From contig NZ_CP013387.1 in the NCBI RefSeq assembly GCF_001523745.2, positions 1,178,001 through 1,242,000 on the forward strand: 64,000 nt of DNA, written 5' to 3'. This document shows positions 8,168 through 17,128 of the stretch, piece after piece. The notes below the pieces were generated by a model. That model made no database searches, was not told the origin of the DNA, and worked only from the letters and a program-made list of their open reading frames with translations. Each line of letters begins with the position of its first letter. The first letter of the stretch is position 1. The translations under genes and the position numbers were made by a program. Source of the stretch: Burkholderia mayonis. GTDB lineage: Bacteria; Pseudomonadota; Gammaproteobacteria; Burkholderiales; Burkholderiaceae.

Positions 8168-9868
8168 ATGAAAACGCGTCAGTCCCGCACCGCCGTCAAG
8201 GCGCCGATCGGACCAGCCTTTCCGGATGCCGATTCGCTCGCTGCGTTGCGTGGCTGGTACGCTGGACTGGACTCGCGTGCGGCCGTTGGTCGTTATCTGT
8301 CAGATCACCGAATCCCCGGGCAGTCCTCACGTACACTCATCGGTCGTATCCGGCGACAGCTGATCGAATTTGCAGGAAGTCGACGTCGACCAGACCTGGC
8401 TGCCCTGTTTCGGCATACCGCCGGCGGTCGACAGCGCCATGCGAATGCCGTTGAACGTGCCATCGAGATACTGCGTGTTTTGCCTGTGCCGCAGCCGCAG
8501 ATTACCGACGACATCGATCAATGGCTCGTGCCCCGCACGGCAAAGACGTTGAGCCGACACGGCTTGCGCACGCTCGCGGATCTCACGGTCCGGATCCCGC
8601 GTCGGCGTCGCTGGTGGGCCGCGATCGAAGGCCTCGGCATTACGGGCGCACGCCAAGTCGAAGCGTTCTTTGCCGCACATCCACAACTGTCCGAACGCGC
8701 CCGAGCGCTGATTTCCGTCACCCAGCCAGACGGGATCGTGCCCTGGGAACAGTTGCGCCTTCCACACGAAGTGGACGGATCGACGGGGACATTCCGCGCA
8801 CCGCGCGAGGCTTGCACGCTCAATGGCACCAACGACTATGAGGCCGTCCAAGCTTGGCTTGCGTTGCACGAAACCACTTCAACCCAGCGGGCATACCGTA
8901 AAGAAGCCGAACGGCTGATCCTCTAGGCCATCGTGGAGCGCGGCCGAGCGTTGTCGTCGCTCACGACCGATGACGCGATCGCCTACCGGGCATTCATCCG
9001 GCGTCCGACGCCGCGCGAACGGTGGGTCGGCCCGCCGCGGCCGCGCGATTCGGTTGAATGGCGACCGTTCTCGGGTGGCCTGGCGGCCCGGTCGTCCGCC
9101 TATGCGCTGACCGTACTTTCCGCGCTGTTTCGATGGTTGATCGAGCAACGCTACGTGCTCGCAAATCCGTTCGCCGGCGTCAAGGTGCGCGGACACGCGT
9201 TGCGTCCGGCGCTCGATACCACGCGTGGCTTCACGGAAGGCGAGTGGTTGCTGCTACGCACGATCGCGGACGGTCTGGAGTGGTCATACGGCTGGTCGGA
9301 GCCGGCTGCACAACGACTGTGCTTCCTGCTCGACTTAGGCTACGCGACGGGCCTACGCGCCAACGAACTGGTTAGGGCGACGCTTGGCGACGTGCACGTT
9401 GACGAGCGCGGCGATCAATGGCTCCACGTGACCGGCAAGGGAAGCAAGCGCACCCGTGTGGCACTGCCGCCGCTCGCGTGCGACGCACTCAATCAGTGTC
9501 TCGTGCAGCGCCAGTTGCCCGTCACGCCTGAACAGTGGAATCCCCGAACGTCATTGGTGGCCAACCTCGGTGAGGACGGCGGCGCCAGTATCGTCGGCGC
9601 GCGGCTGTGGCACGTCATGCGTCGGTTCTTTCTGCAGGCCGCCGATATCATCAAGCCGGCGCATCCCGCGCTCGCTGAGAAGCTGCAGCGGGCAAGCCCC
9701 CACTGGATGCGTCATAGCCATGCCAGCCACGCTCTCGCTCGTGGCGCTGGATTGACGACGGCTCGCGATAATTTGCGCCATGCCTCGATCGCGACAACCT
9801 CAATGTACCTGCACGGCGACGATATCCTACGCGCCCGAGAAATCAATCAGGCGTTCGGAAGGCGGTAG
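8168..9868 (+). pseudogene. Tyrosine recombinase/integrase split by an in-frame TAG
   Basis: Two open segments, 8168-8926 and 8933-9868, lie in the same frame and are separated only by TAG at 8924-8926. Together they make about 566 codons. The first part has a helical N-terminal domain with an HhH-like stretch and a SAM-like core-binding segment beginning at ETTSTQRAYRKEAERL; the second has the catalytic domain with GLRANELVRA (Arg I), HWMRHSHASHA (HxxR) and ATTSMYLHGDD (the Tyr nucleophile). The amber codon falls in the core-binding domain, where relatives seem to have an aromatic codon such as TGG. The catalytic half alone lacks the DNA-clamping part and should be inactive. Its place at the edge of low-GC DNA fits a worn-out island integrase. 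Confidence 0.8.
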
Positions 9869-9886
9869 CATCGACCACGGTCGATG
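9869..9886 (+). terminator. Hairpin after the integrase
   Basis: A perfect 8-bp inverted repeat, CATCGACC-AC-GGTCGATG, starts directly after the integrase stop codon. There is no T-run behind it, so it is a weak terminator candidate or a structural remnant. Confidence 0.4.
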
Positions 9887-9998
9887 TTAGCGTGCAATAT
9901 TTTCCGTTTTCTGAAGTCTCCCCCACTGGAATGATGTCGTCAATTTTTTTGGCATGCTGAACTATTGAGGCCGGATCGATCGATTCGATTGAGCCGAC

Positions 9999-10490
9999 TC
10001 ACTTCGGCATCCTCAATTCACTCGCCGGCAGCCGGCTCGTCGATTTCAATTCGCGCATCGAAATCGTGCTGAGCAGTTCCTTGACGCCCGGCAGCGACCG
10101 GAGCCGATTCAATACGAAGCTCGAGAACGTATCGAAATTCTTCGCGACGATTTGCACGAGATAGTCGTGCTGTCCGGTCGTGTTGTGGCACGCGACCACT
10201 TCCGGCATCGCCATTACGCCTGCTTCGAACGCGCGGCAGGTTTTCTCGGTGTGGCTGTCGAGCGAAATGTTGACGAACGCGACGATCTCGTAGCCAAGTG
10301 CGCGCCGATCGAGGATCGCCTGATAGCCTGAGATGAAACCGTCGGCTTCGAGCCGGCGCAGGCGCTTCCAGCACGGCGCCGCGGACAGCGCCACACGATC
10401 GGCCAACTCCGCGTTGCTGAGGCGTCCGTTTTCCTGCAGGATCTTCAGGATCTTCAGATCTGTTTCGTCCAGCTTCATGCCGATCGCCAT
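9999..10490 (-). CDS. Lrp/AsnC-family transcriptional regulator
   Basis: 163 residues. An N-terminal winged-type HTH (KILKILQENGRLSNAELADRV, then LSAAPCWKRLRRLEADGFI) is followed by a RAM ligand-binding domain (residues about 70-150, with the typical VAFVNISLD strand and a GQHDYLV strand). Proteins of this family bind an amino acid and control nearby amino-acid genes. It is transcribed away from the PLP enzyme at 10670, and the 179-bp space between them would hold both promoters. The likely target is therefore the gamma-lyase/synthase gene, with methionine or a related amino acid as effector; this is inferred from context only. Confidence 0.92.
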   Translation of the reverse strand: MAIGMKLDETDLKILKILQENGRLSNAELADRVALSAAPCWKRLRRLEADGFISGYQAILDRRALGYEIVAFVNISLDSHTEKTCRAFEAGVMAMPEVVACHNTTGQHDYLVQIVAKNFDTFSSFVLNRLRSLPGVKELLSTISMRELKSTSRLPASELRMPK

Positions 10491-10669
10491 TTTTTATGAA
10501 GGAAATGAAGAAAGAAAGATTCTTTTGATTATAGGGGCGTGCAGGAATGAAATGGAAAGCATATTTCCTGCTAGCTTTCTTACACTGAGTCGATTGGCGA
10601 TAGGCGCGGCGCGCGGCTTACCGCGCGCCGGCGGACCGAATCGCAGCCACCGTAAATAGGAGTCACCGC
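10491..10669. promoter_or_regulatory. Divergent promoter region between the Lrp regulator and the PLP enzyme
   Basis: The segment next to the regulator (about 10495-10575) is AT-rich compared with the neighbouring coding DNA, as expected for promoters and Lrp binding. GGAGTCACCGCATG gives a good ribosome-binding site for the gene at 10670. No single operator can be named with confidence. Confidence 0.45.
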
Positions 10670-11971
10670 ATGACGTATTCGAGCTATCACAAGAAGGACA
10701 TCGACGGCCGTCCGTTGCATCCGGAAACGCAGATGATGTCGTACGGATTCGATCCGTTCCTGTCCGAAGGTGCGGTGAAGCCGCCGGTGTTCCTGACGTC
10801 GACGTTCGCGTTCCGCTCGGCGGAGGACGGCGCCGATTTCTTCGACGTCGTGTCGGGCCGCAAGCCGCTCCCGCAGGGCGAGGCGGCGGGTCTTGTCTAC
10901 AGCCGCTTCAATCATCCGAATCTCGAGATCGTCGAGGACCGCCTCGCGCTGCTCGACGGCTCCGAGGCGGCCGTCGTCACGTCGAGCGGGATGTCGGCGA
11001 TCAGCGCGATCTTTCTTGCGTTCCTGCGCCCCGGCGATCAACTGGTGCAATCGGTGCCGCTGTATGGCGGCACCGAAACGCTGATCGCGAAGTTCTTCCG
11101 CGAATGGGGCGTGACCGCACATCCGATCGAGGACGGCCTGTCGCCGCAGTCGATCGGCGCGGCGCTCGAAGCCGCCGCGCAGCAAGGCCCGGTGCGGCTT
11201 TGCTACGTCGAGACGCCGGCGAACCCGACCAACGCGCTGATCGATCTCGACGGGATGCGCCGCGAGCTCGATGCATTCGAGACGCGTCACGGCTATCGCC
11301 CGATTTCGGTGTGCGACAACACGCTGCTCGGGCCGATCTTCCAGAAGCCGAGCGAGCATGGCGTCGACATGTCGGTGTACTCGCTGACCAAGTATGTCGG
11401 CGGCCATAGCGACCTCGTCGCCGGCGGCGTGACGGGCCGCAGGGATCTCGTCGCGAAGGTGCGCGCGGTGCGCAGCGCATTCGGTTCGCAGCTCGATCCG
11501 CATTCGTCGTGGATGCTGATCCGATCGATGGAGACGGTCGTGCTGCGGATGAAGCAGGCGGCGCGCACGGCGTCGGCGGTCGCGAAGTGGCTGGCAACGA
11601 ATCCATATCAGACGGTCGACGTGTATCACCCGGAGCTGATCGCCGACGACGCCTATCAGGCCGTGTACAAGCGGCAGTGCGAGGGCGCGGGCTCGACGTT
11701 CGCGTTCGTGCTGAACGGCGGCCGCGCCGAAGCATTCCGCTTCATCAACGCGCTGCATTTGTTCAAGTCGGCGGTGAGTCTCGGCGGCACCGAGTCGCTG
11801 ATCTGCCATCCGGCGTCGACGACGCATTCGGGCGTTCCGCAAGAGGCGCGCAAGGCGGCGGGTGTGTCGGAAGGGTTGATTCGCGTGTCGATCGGCCTCG
11901 AGCACGAGGACGATCTGATCGCGGATCTCGACAACGCGTTTAGCCGATCCGGCCTCGCAGCGAGCGAGTAA
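10670..11971 (+). CDS. Cys/Met-metabolism PLP enzyme (cystathionine gamma-synthase / methionine gamma-lyase family)
   Basis: 433 residues of the fold-type I PLP family that includes cystathionine gamma-synthase, cystathionine gamma-lyase and methionine gamma-lyase. The PLP lysine is K241 in YSLTKYVGGHSD. Other family marks are YSRFNHPN near the N-terminus, SSGMSAISA, VPLYGGTET, YVETPANPT, CDNT, and GGTESLICHPAST near the C-terminus. An Lrp-type regulator is divergently placed, which is common for catabolic methionine gamma-lyases, but the sequence alone does not decide between elimination and replacement chemistry. The enzyme is cytoplasmic and probably tetrameric, as the family is. The start has GGAG 7 bases upstream. 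Confidence 0.9.
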   Translation: MTYSSYHKKDIDGRPLHPETQMMSYGFDPFLSEGAVKPPVFLTSTFAFRSAEDGADFFDVVSGRKPLPQGEAAGLVYSRFNHPNLEIVEDRLALLDGSEAAVVTSSGMSAISAIFLAFLRPGDQLVQSVPLYGGTETLIAKFFREWGVTAHPIEDGLSPQSIGAALEAAAQQGPVRLCYVETPANPTNALIDLDGMRRELDAFETRHGYRPISVCDNTLLGPIFQKPSEHGVDMSVYSLTKYVGGHSDLVAGGVTGRRDLVAKVRAVRSAFGSQLDPHSSWMLIRSMETVVLRMKQAARTASAVAKWLATNPYQTVDVYHPELIADDAYQAVYKRQCEGAGSTFAFVLNGGRAEAFRFINALHLFKSAVSLGGTESLICHPASTTHSGVPQEARKAAGVSEGLIRVSIGLEHEDDLIADLDNAFSRSGLAASE

Positions 11972-12159
11972 CGCGCGAGCGGCGACGGATCCGCGAACGA
12001 TCGGCCCGGCGTAGTCAGCGTTCCTGAACGAGCACTGCGCCGGGTCTGACGGCGTTGGTCGATATGGACGTCTGCTCGGTGCATGTCCGGAAACGGCGGC
12101 TGGCGGCGCTGCGTCGCCAGCCGTCGGTCATGATGAATTGCTTTCGATCCCGATGCGGA

Positions 12160-12384
12160 TCAATCGGAATGGGATCGATACGTTTCCAATGCGGCAATGA
12201 TCGAATTTCTTGATTCGAGAAAGTTTTTTTGCGTTCGCTTGATTTCCTCTCCTGTCTTCGCGAAACCGATTTTCGGGACGAGCGTCGCCGCATACAGATC
12301 GATCATCCACAGGGGTGGGTGGTGGGAGACCTCATTGTAGAGCTTTGCCGCGATGGTTTCCGCATCGATTGTTGAGGGATACAT
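12160..12384 (-). CDS. Small AT-rich hypothetical protein (74 aa)
   Basis: A 74-codon frame beginning MYPSTIDAETIAAKLY and ending ETYRSHSD. It has a balanced, soluble composition with no membrane segment or known motif that I can recognise. Its GC and codon use are clearly lower than those of the surrounding genes, suggesting recent acquisition. The upstream DNA is AT-rich and could supply a promoter, but the ribosome-binding site is poor. It could be a small accessory gene such as an immunity-type protein, or a chance frame; I do not assign a function. Confidence 0.4.
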   Translation of the reverse strand: MYPSTIDAETIAAKLYNEVSHHPPLWMIDLYAATLVPKIGFAKTGEEIKRTQKNFLESRNSIIAALETYRSHSD

Positions 12385-12829
12385 AATAAAATTTTCGAGG
12401 AATTGACGTAGTTAACCTAGGTAATTTTTGGCGGTTGGTCAATTCACTGATTGATGTTTTTATGGTGCCTGATTGGAGTGGTTTGAGGCGGAAGTTAATG
12501 AATAAATTAATAAGGCATTCGAAGGTATTAGAAATTAATTAAGTGTTGAATAGCGTTGTCTTCATAGCGCGCGATGCCTCGCCCGAGACAAGGCTGCCGT
12601 CACCTTGCACGGTGTGTCGATTCCGCCCGTTGATCCCGCTGCCGGCGTGCGATTGCAATGCCGGCGATCGCCTGCCCGTCACGCCACTCGGCGTGTTCGG
12701 TCGAATCCCTGTCTCGCCGCACGTGTATCCGCGCGAAGCCTGTCAATACGTTTCGATATGTATCCGTGATTGCGTTCGTCGTGCGCTCGCCTCGACAATT
12801 CTGCACGGCAGAATTCACAGGGAGATTCG
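12385..12829. other. Intergenic region with an AT-rich half
   Basis: Bases about 12385-12545 are strongly AT-rich for this genome and hold no gene I can support. The rest returns to high GC and leads to the promoter and GGGAG ribosome-binding site of the secreted protein gene at 12830. Frames on both strands here look like chance. Confidence 0.5.
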
Positions 12830-13540
12830 ATGAAAACGATCAATCGCTTCGCGAAGCGCGCGGCGCTCGTCTGCTGCGCCGGCGGCGTGCTCGTGAGCGG
12901 GGCCGCGTTCGCGCAGGTCGATCTGCAAAGCCTCGGCGCGTCGCTGCTCGGCGGCGGTGCGTCACAGCAGGCGAGCGCGTCCGGCACATCCGGCATGTCG
13001 CAAATGCTGCAGTCGTACGTCGGCGCGAACCAGCAGGTGCTCGCGGGACAGGCGAGCCTTGCATCGGCGATGGGGCTCACGGGCGCGGCCGGACAGGCGC
13101 AGCACGCGGCAGGTCTGTTGACGAACGGAGGCGCGAGTGCGCTGACGCCCGGTGCGTTGTCGCAGGTCGGCGGCGCGCAGCAGTCAGTCGCGCAGGCGTT
13201 GACGCAGGCGTTCGCATCGGGCGGCGCGAACGGCGCCGCGTCGGGCGCGGGCGTCGACAAGGCGGCGTTCACCCGAGGCCTGACGTCGCTCGGCGAAGGC
13301 ATCACGCAGTATTCGCAACTGCAATCGGGGCTCGGGAGCCTGGGGGCGTCGAATCCCGCGTCGCTGCTGCAGGCGGGTCTCGATCCGAACAATCTGAAGG
13401 CTGCGTCGTACATCGCACAGAACGCGCCGAACCAGTTCCAGTCGATCGGCGGCACGCTCAGCGCAGCCGTGCAGTTCGCGGCGAGCCATGGGATCTCGGT
13501 GCCGTCCGTCGCATCCGCGGCGCTCAAGCTGCTGCCGTAA
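12830..13540 (+). CDS. Secreted Ala/Gly/Ser-rich protein
   Basis: 236 residues. An N-terminal Sec signal peptide (MKTINRFAKRAALVCC, hydrophobic core, AFAQ cleavage site) is followed by a low-complexity mature part rich in Ala, Gly, Ser and Gln, with repeated GAA/GLT/ASG-like patterns and no cysteine. ATG 12830 is preceded by GGGAG at good spacing. The protein is probably periplasmic or secreted. I do not recognise a catalytic domain; the function is unknown. It stands alone, with the arylamine N-acetyltransferase starting 116 bp downstream. Confidence 0.8.
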   Translation: MKTINRFAKRAALVCCAGGVLVSGAAFAQVDLQSLGASLLGGGASQQASASGTSGMSQMLQSYVGANQQVLAGQASLASAMGLTGAAGQAQHAAGLLTNGGASALTPGALSQVGGAQQSVAQALTQAFASGGANGAASGAGVDKAAFTRGLTSLGEGITQYSQLQSGLGSLGASNPASLLQAGLDPNNLKAASYIAQNAPNQFQSIGGTLSAAVQFAASHGISVPSVASAALKLLP

Positions 13541-13656
13541 CGCGCTTCGTCGACGCGCGCGCCGCCGCGACGGCCGGCGCGCGCTTGGCCTTGCGTCAGA
13601 CGGGGTTATCCGCGTAATGCTATGGTGACGCGTTTCGTCCCCATCGGATTGTCCAC

Positions 13657-14532
13657 ATGCGCGACGCAGTCGATCTTTCCCGTTATTTCGCCCGCATCGG
13701 TTATCACGGACCGGCGGAGCCGACGCTCGACGTCCTTCGCCAACTGCAGGTGCTGCACCCGCAGTCGATTCCGTTCGAGAACCTCAATCCGTATATCGGC
13801 GCGCGCGTCGCGCTCGACCTCGAGTCGGTGGTCGACAAGCTGATCGAGCAGCGACGCGGCGGTTACTGTTTCGAGCAGAACAAGCTCTTTTACACGGTGC
13901 TCGCGCAACTCGGCTTTCGCGTGACGCCGCTGATCGCGCGCGTGCGCTGGCAGCGTCCGCCCGAAGAGTCGACCCCGCAGACGCACATGCTGCTGCGCAT
14001 CGATTTGGACGGCGCGACATGGTTTGCCGACGTCGGTTTCGGCTCGACGACGCTGACGGCGCCACTGCGCTACGACCTGAACGACGCGCAGTCGACGCCG
14101 CACGGCATGTATCGCGTCGTCGACGCGCCCGTCGCGGGCGAGCTGGAAATCGAGTGCGAGACGCCGAACGGCTGGCAGCCGCTGTATCGCTTTTCGCTGA
14201 AGCCCGTCGAGTGGATCGATTACGAGGTCGCGAACTGGTATACGTCGAGTCATCCCGATTCGTTCTTCACGCATGATCTCGTCGTGTGCCGGATCCTGCC
14301 CGACGCACGCGCGCTGCTTTTCAACGATGCGCTGACGTTGCGCACCACGGAGGGGGCGGCGCAAACGACCCGGCTGTCGGATGTCGATGCATGGACGGCG
14401 TGCTTGCGCGAGCGCTTCGGGCTCGACTTGAGCGGATTCGACGCGGCGGCGCTGTACGCGCGGGCGGTGGCGCGCGCCGAAGCGGCGGCGGCCGCGGCCG
14501 CCGAGCGGCGCGAGGACGGTGGGACGACGTAA
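13657..14532 (+). CDS. nhoA: Arylamine N-acetyltransferase
   Basis: 291 residues, the usual NAT length. The enzyme moves an acetyl group from acetyl-CoA to arylamines or arylhydroxylamines. The Cys-His-Asp triad is visible: C71 in RRGGYCFEQN, His in PQTHMLLRI, and Asp in WFADVGFGS. The FENL segment near residue 45 is also typical. The C-terminus has an Ala-rich tail that is probably disordered. It starts at ATG 13657 and is followed by an unrelated gene; no operon partner is obvious. Confidence 0.93.
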   Translation: MRDAVDLSRYFARIGYHGPAEPTLDVLRQLQVLHPQSIPFENLNPYIGARVALDLESVVDKLIEQRRGGYCFEQNKLFYTVLAQLGFRVTPLIARVRWQRPPEESTPQTHMLLRIDLDGATWFADVGFGSTTLTAPLRYDLNDAQSTPHGMYRVVDAPVAGELEIECETPNGWQPLYRFSLKPVEWIDYEVANWYTSSHPDSFFTHDLVVCRILPDARALLFNDALTLRTTEGAAQTTRLSDVDAWTACLRERFGLDLSGFDAAALYARAVARAEAAAAAAAERREDGGTT

Positions 14533-14748
14533 TGCGGAGCCGTGTGGTGTGCGGATGCGGCGGGCGGCAAGAAAAGCGATGTGTGGAATGCGCCACTTCG
14601 ATTGCGGCGGTGCAGCACGCGTAAATGAAGGTTCCGGTGCGGCAAGCGCCGCTCATCGCATGCAATTCGGTGCACGGCGGCGACCTTGCGCAATCGGCGA
14701 GGCACGCCCGCGCAATCGATCGAGAGGAGACAGCCGAGGAGGAAACGG

Positions 14749-15306
14749 ATGCGTGAAGTACGCTGGGCGCCGCTCGAAGACGACGGGATCGAGCATCTGG
14801 CATTCGAGCGACACGCGGGTGGCAGCATTGCCGAGAGCGTGGTCGTCGGGCGCAACGAAGGACGCGCGTACGGTCTTGCGTACCGCGTCGTCTGCGACGA
14901 ACGCTGGCGCGCGAAGCACGTGCTCATCAAGATGATGGGCGGCGGCGCGCTCGAACTGCGCGGCGACGGCGAAGGCGGGTGGCGCAACGCGGCGGGCGAG
15001 CCGCTCACCGGGCTCGACGGCTGCATCGACGTCGACATCGCCGCGACGCCGTACACGAATACGTTGCCGATCCGCCGCCTCGAACTCGCGCGCGACGAAC
15101 GGCAGACGATCGACGTCGTCTACGTGTCGATTCCCGACCTGGCACTCAGCCGCATGCGGCAGGCGTACCGGTGCGTCGAGCCGGACCGCCGGTATCGCTA
15201 CGAAAGCGTGGCGAGCGGCTTCACCGCGGTGCTGGAAGTCGACCGCGACGGGCTCGTGATCGACTACGAGATGCTCTTCAGACGCTTGCCGGACGACGTA
15301 CGCTGA
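14749..15306 (+). CDS. Putative glycolipid-binding (DUF1089-type) protein
   Basis: 185 residues beginning MREVRWAPLEDDGIEHL. The pattern of beta strands with GRNEGRAYGLAYRVVCDERWR, a central GLDGCIDVDIAATPYTNTLP and a C-terminal tail matches the putative glycolipid-binding family (PF06475), known in pseudomonads. There is no signal peptide, so it is cytoplasmic. AGGAGG upstream of ATG 14749 is a strong ribosome-binding site and fixes the start. The 3' end overlaps the convergent hydrolase gene by 43 bp. Function is only inferred from the family name. Confidence 0.75.
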   Translation: MREVRWAPLEDDGIEHLAFERHAGGSIAESVVVGRNEGRAYGLAYRVVCDERWRAKHVLIKMMGGGALELRGDGEGGWRNAAGEPLTGLDGCIDVDIAATPYTNTLPIRRLELARDERQTIDVVYVSIPDLALSRMRQAYRCVEPDRRYRYESVASGFTAVLEVDRDGLVIDYEMLFRRLPDDVR

Positions 15307-16202
15307 TTCGCCCGTGGCCGGTCGCCCGATTTTGCGGCGGCGACAGCAGTGAGTTTCTTCGGCTCGTGCGCGATCGCGAACCGGCCGATCCGCGCGGCGA
15401 TCAGCGCCGCGTCGCGGATCACCGTCCAGTGCGACGCGGCAATCTCGTCGCGCCGGTGGGCGCCGAGCCAGCGGTCGAGGTTGCGGGTGAGGGCAGGCGT
15501 CACGTACCGATCGTAGCGCGGCACGATGATCTGCACCGGCGCCTGCGCATAGCGTTCGCGCGGCCGACGGGCGCGCTCGATGAAATTCGCGCGGTAGAGC
15601 TTGAGGCCGTTCAGCCCGTTGCGCAATTGATCCGGATCGGCGTCGACGACGATCCGCTCGGTCCTGCGCAGCCACAGCGGCCACAGCTTCGCGCCGCCCA
15701 GGCGCCACGCGAGCTCGGGGACGAACGGCAAATGGAAGAACGCGATGTACCACGACTTCAGCGTCTGCTTCAGATTGAGCGGCGCGCGAAGCACGTGATC
15801 GAGGCACGGCCCCGAAATCGACGTGTATGACGCGAGCCGACCCGCGATCGACGGATCGGTCGCCGCTTCCCAGCATTGAATCGAGCCCCAGTCGTGGCCG
15901 ACGAGGTGAAACGGCCGGTTGCCGCACGTCACGTCGGCGACGGCGAGCAGATCCTGCGCGAGCGCGGGCAGCTTGTAGTCGGCGCGGCGCTTCGGCGCAT
16001 CCGATGCGCCCGCGCCGCGCACGTCGTACGCGATCACGCGAAAGCGCTTGTCGAGATGCTCGCGCACGCGCTCCCACACGCGCGCCGAATCCGGATAGCC
16101 GTGCACCAGGATCACGGGCGGAGCATTGCGCGGCCCGCTCAGATAGACGGCAAGACGCACGTCGCCCGAGCGGACCGTCAGCGTGTCGCGGACGGACGCC
16201 AT
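15264..16202 (-). CDS. Alpha/beta-fold hydrolase (epoxide-hydrolase-like)
   Basis: 312 residues, last gene of a four-gene minus-strand operon. The oxyanion HGYPDS, the nucleophile elbow GHDWGS (Asp nucleophile as in epoxide hydrolases and haloalkane dehalogenases) and a late His (ASHWTV) are seen. The frame is open well upstream, but the conserved fold starts at MASVRD (ATG 16202), 11 bp past the previous gene's stop. With a Baeyer-Villiger monooxygenase, an SDR and a metal-dependent hydrolase upstream, it could hydrolyse the ester or lactone, or act on an epoxide, from a hydrophobic substrate. The substrate is unknown. Confidence 0.88.
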   Translation of the reverse strand: MASVRDTLTVRSGDVRLAVYLSGPRNAPPVILVHGYPDSARVWERVREHLDKRFRVIAYDVRGAGASDAPKRRADYKLPALAQDLLAVADVTCGNRPFHLVGHDWGSIQCWEAATDPSIAGRLASYTSISGPCLDHVLRAPLNLKQTLKSWYIAFFHLPFVPELAWRLGGAKLWPLWLRRTERIVVDADPDQLRNGLNGLKLYRANFIERARRPRERYAQAPVQIIVPRYDRYVTPALTRNLDRWLGAHRRDEIAASHWTVIRDAALIAARIGRFAIAHEPKKLTAVAAAKSGDRPRANQRTSSGKRLKSIS

Positions 16203-16213
16203 CGCTTGTCCGC

Positions 16214-17128
16214 TTACCCGTGCTGCTGCGCCGGCGACGAATGAAGCGGCACGCGGCGCGGCGCGGCCTGGTCGGCATAGCGCTCGTTCGCAGCTTCGAT
16301 GTTCGCGAGCAGCGTGTCGATGCCCTGCAGGTACTGCCGGTTGTCGTGATCCCACGGATGGAAGCCCGGCCGGAAATAGTCGAGCCATTCGAGCGCGATG
16401 CTCGGGAACACGCCGTTCTTCGGGCTGTACAGGTACTTGACGAGCCGCCACATCCCCTTCAGCTTGCCGTGGCGCATCCGGTGCGCGAACATCAGGCGCA
16501 CGTGGAAGTCGAACACGACCGTCCAGAAGATCAGCGTCGTCAGCAGCATCGTGCCGGTGCGCAGTAGATAGGTCTTCACACCCGGCTTCATCACGGTGTT
16601 CCACACGTCGTACGAGACCGCCTTGTGCTCGGTCTCTTCCATCGCGTGCCACATCCACACCTGCTTGTAGCCCTCGACCGAGCCGTCGATCCGATGCTCG
16701 TGGCCCGTCAGCAGCAGATTCGCGAGGATCGCCGTGTAGTGCTCGAGCGCGATCGTGATCGCGAGCTGCATCGAATTCGGCAGCACCTTCTTCATGTAGC
16801 CGAGCAGCGCCCACAGGCGCTTGTCGAGCTTGTGCGCGGGCAGGCCGGCCGATTGCAGCAGATCGTTGTACTCGATGTGCTCGCGCGTGTGCATCGCTTC
16901 CTGGCCGATGAAGCCCGCGACCTGCTTCTTCAGCTCGGGATCATGGATCTCGTCGCGGTAGTTGCGCACCGAATCCATGAAGAAGCGCTCGCCCGCCGGG
17001 AACAGCAGCGACAGTGCGTTCATGAAGTGCGTGACGGGCGTGCCCTGGACGTGCCAGTCGTGCGCGCGATCGGGGGGCAGCGCGAAGCGGATGTCGCGCC
17101 GGACCGGCATCAAATGCGGTGTCGTCAT
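16214..17128 (-). CDS. Putative metal-dependent hydrolase (PF10118 family)
   Basis: 304 residues. Three acidic/His motifs stand out: QEAMHTREHIEYN, IALEHYTA and HAMEETEHKAVSYD, the ExxH pattern expected for a di-metal helical-bundle site. A hydrophobic segment (TYLLRTGTMLLTTLIFWTVVF, trimmed) suggests membrane association. The family is named predicted metal-dependent hydrolase, but the motif pattern would equally suit a ferritin-like di-iron oxidase. The start overlaps the SDR stop (ATGA at 17125-17128), so the two are translationally coupled. Confidence 0.85.
   Translation of the reverse strand: MTTPHLMPVRRDIRFALPPDRAHDWHVQGTPVTHFMNALSLLFPAGERFFMDSVRNYRDEIHDPELKKQVAGFIGQEAMHTREHIEYNDLLQSAGLPAHKLDKRLWALLGYMKKVLPNSMQLAITIALEHYTAILANLLLTGHEHRIDGSVEGYKQVWMWHAMEETEHKAVSYDVWNTVMKPGVKTYLLRTGTMLLTTLIFWTVVFDFHVRLMFAHRMRHGKLKGMWRLVKYLYSPKNGVFPSIALEWLDYFRPGFHPWDHDNRQYLQGIDTLLANIEAANERYADQAAPRRVPLHSSPAQQHG

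Noticed and set aside
16203..16814. Long upstream extension of the alpha/beta hydrolase frame
   Set aside because: It overlaps the real PF10118 gene in another frame; the fold begins at MASVRD.
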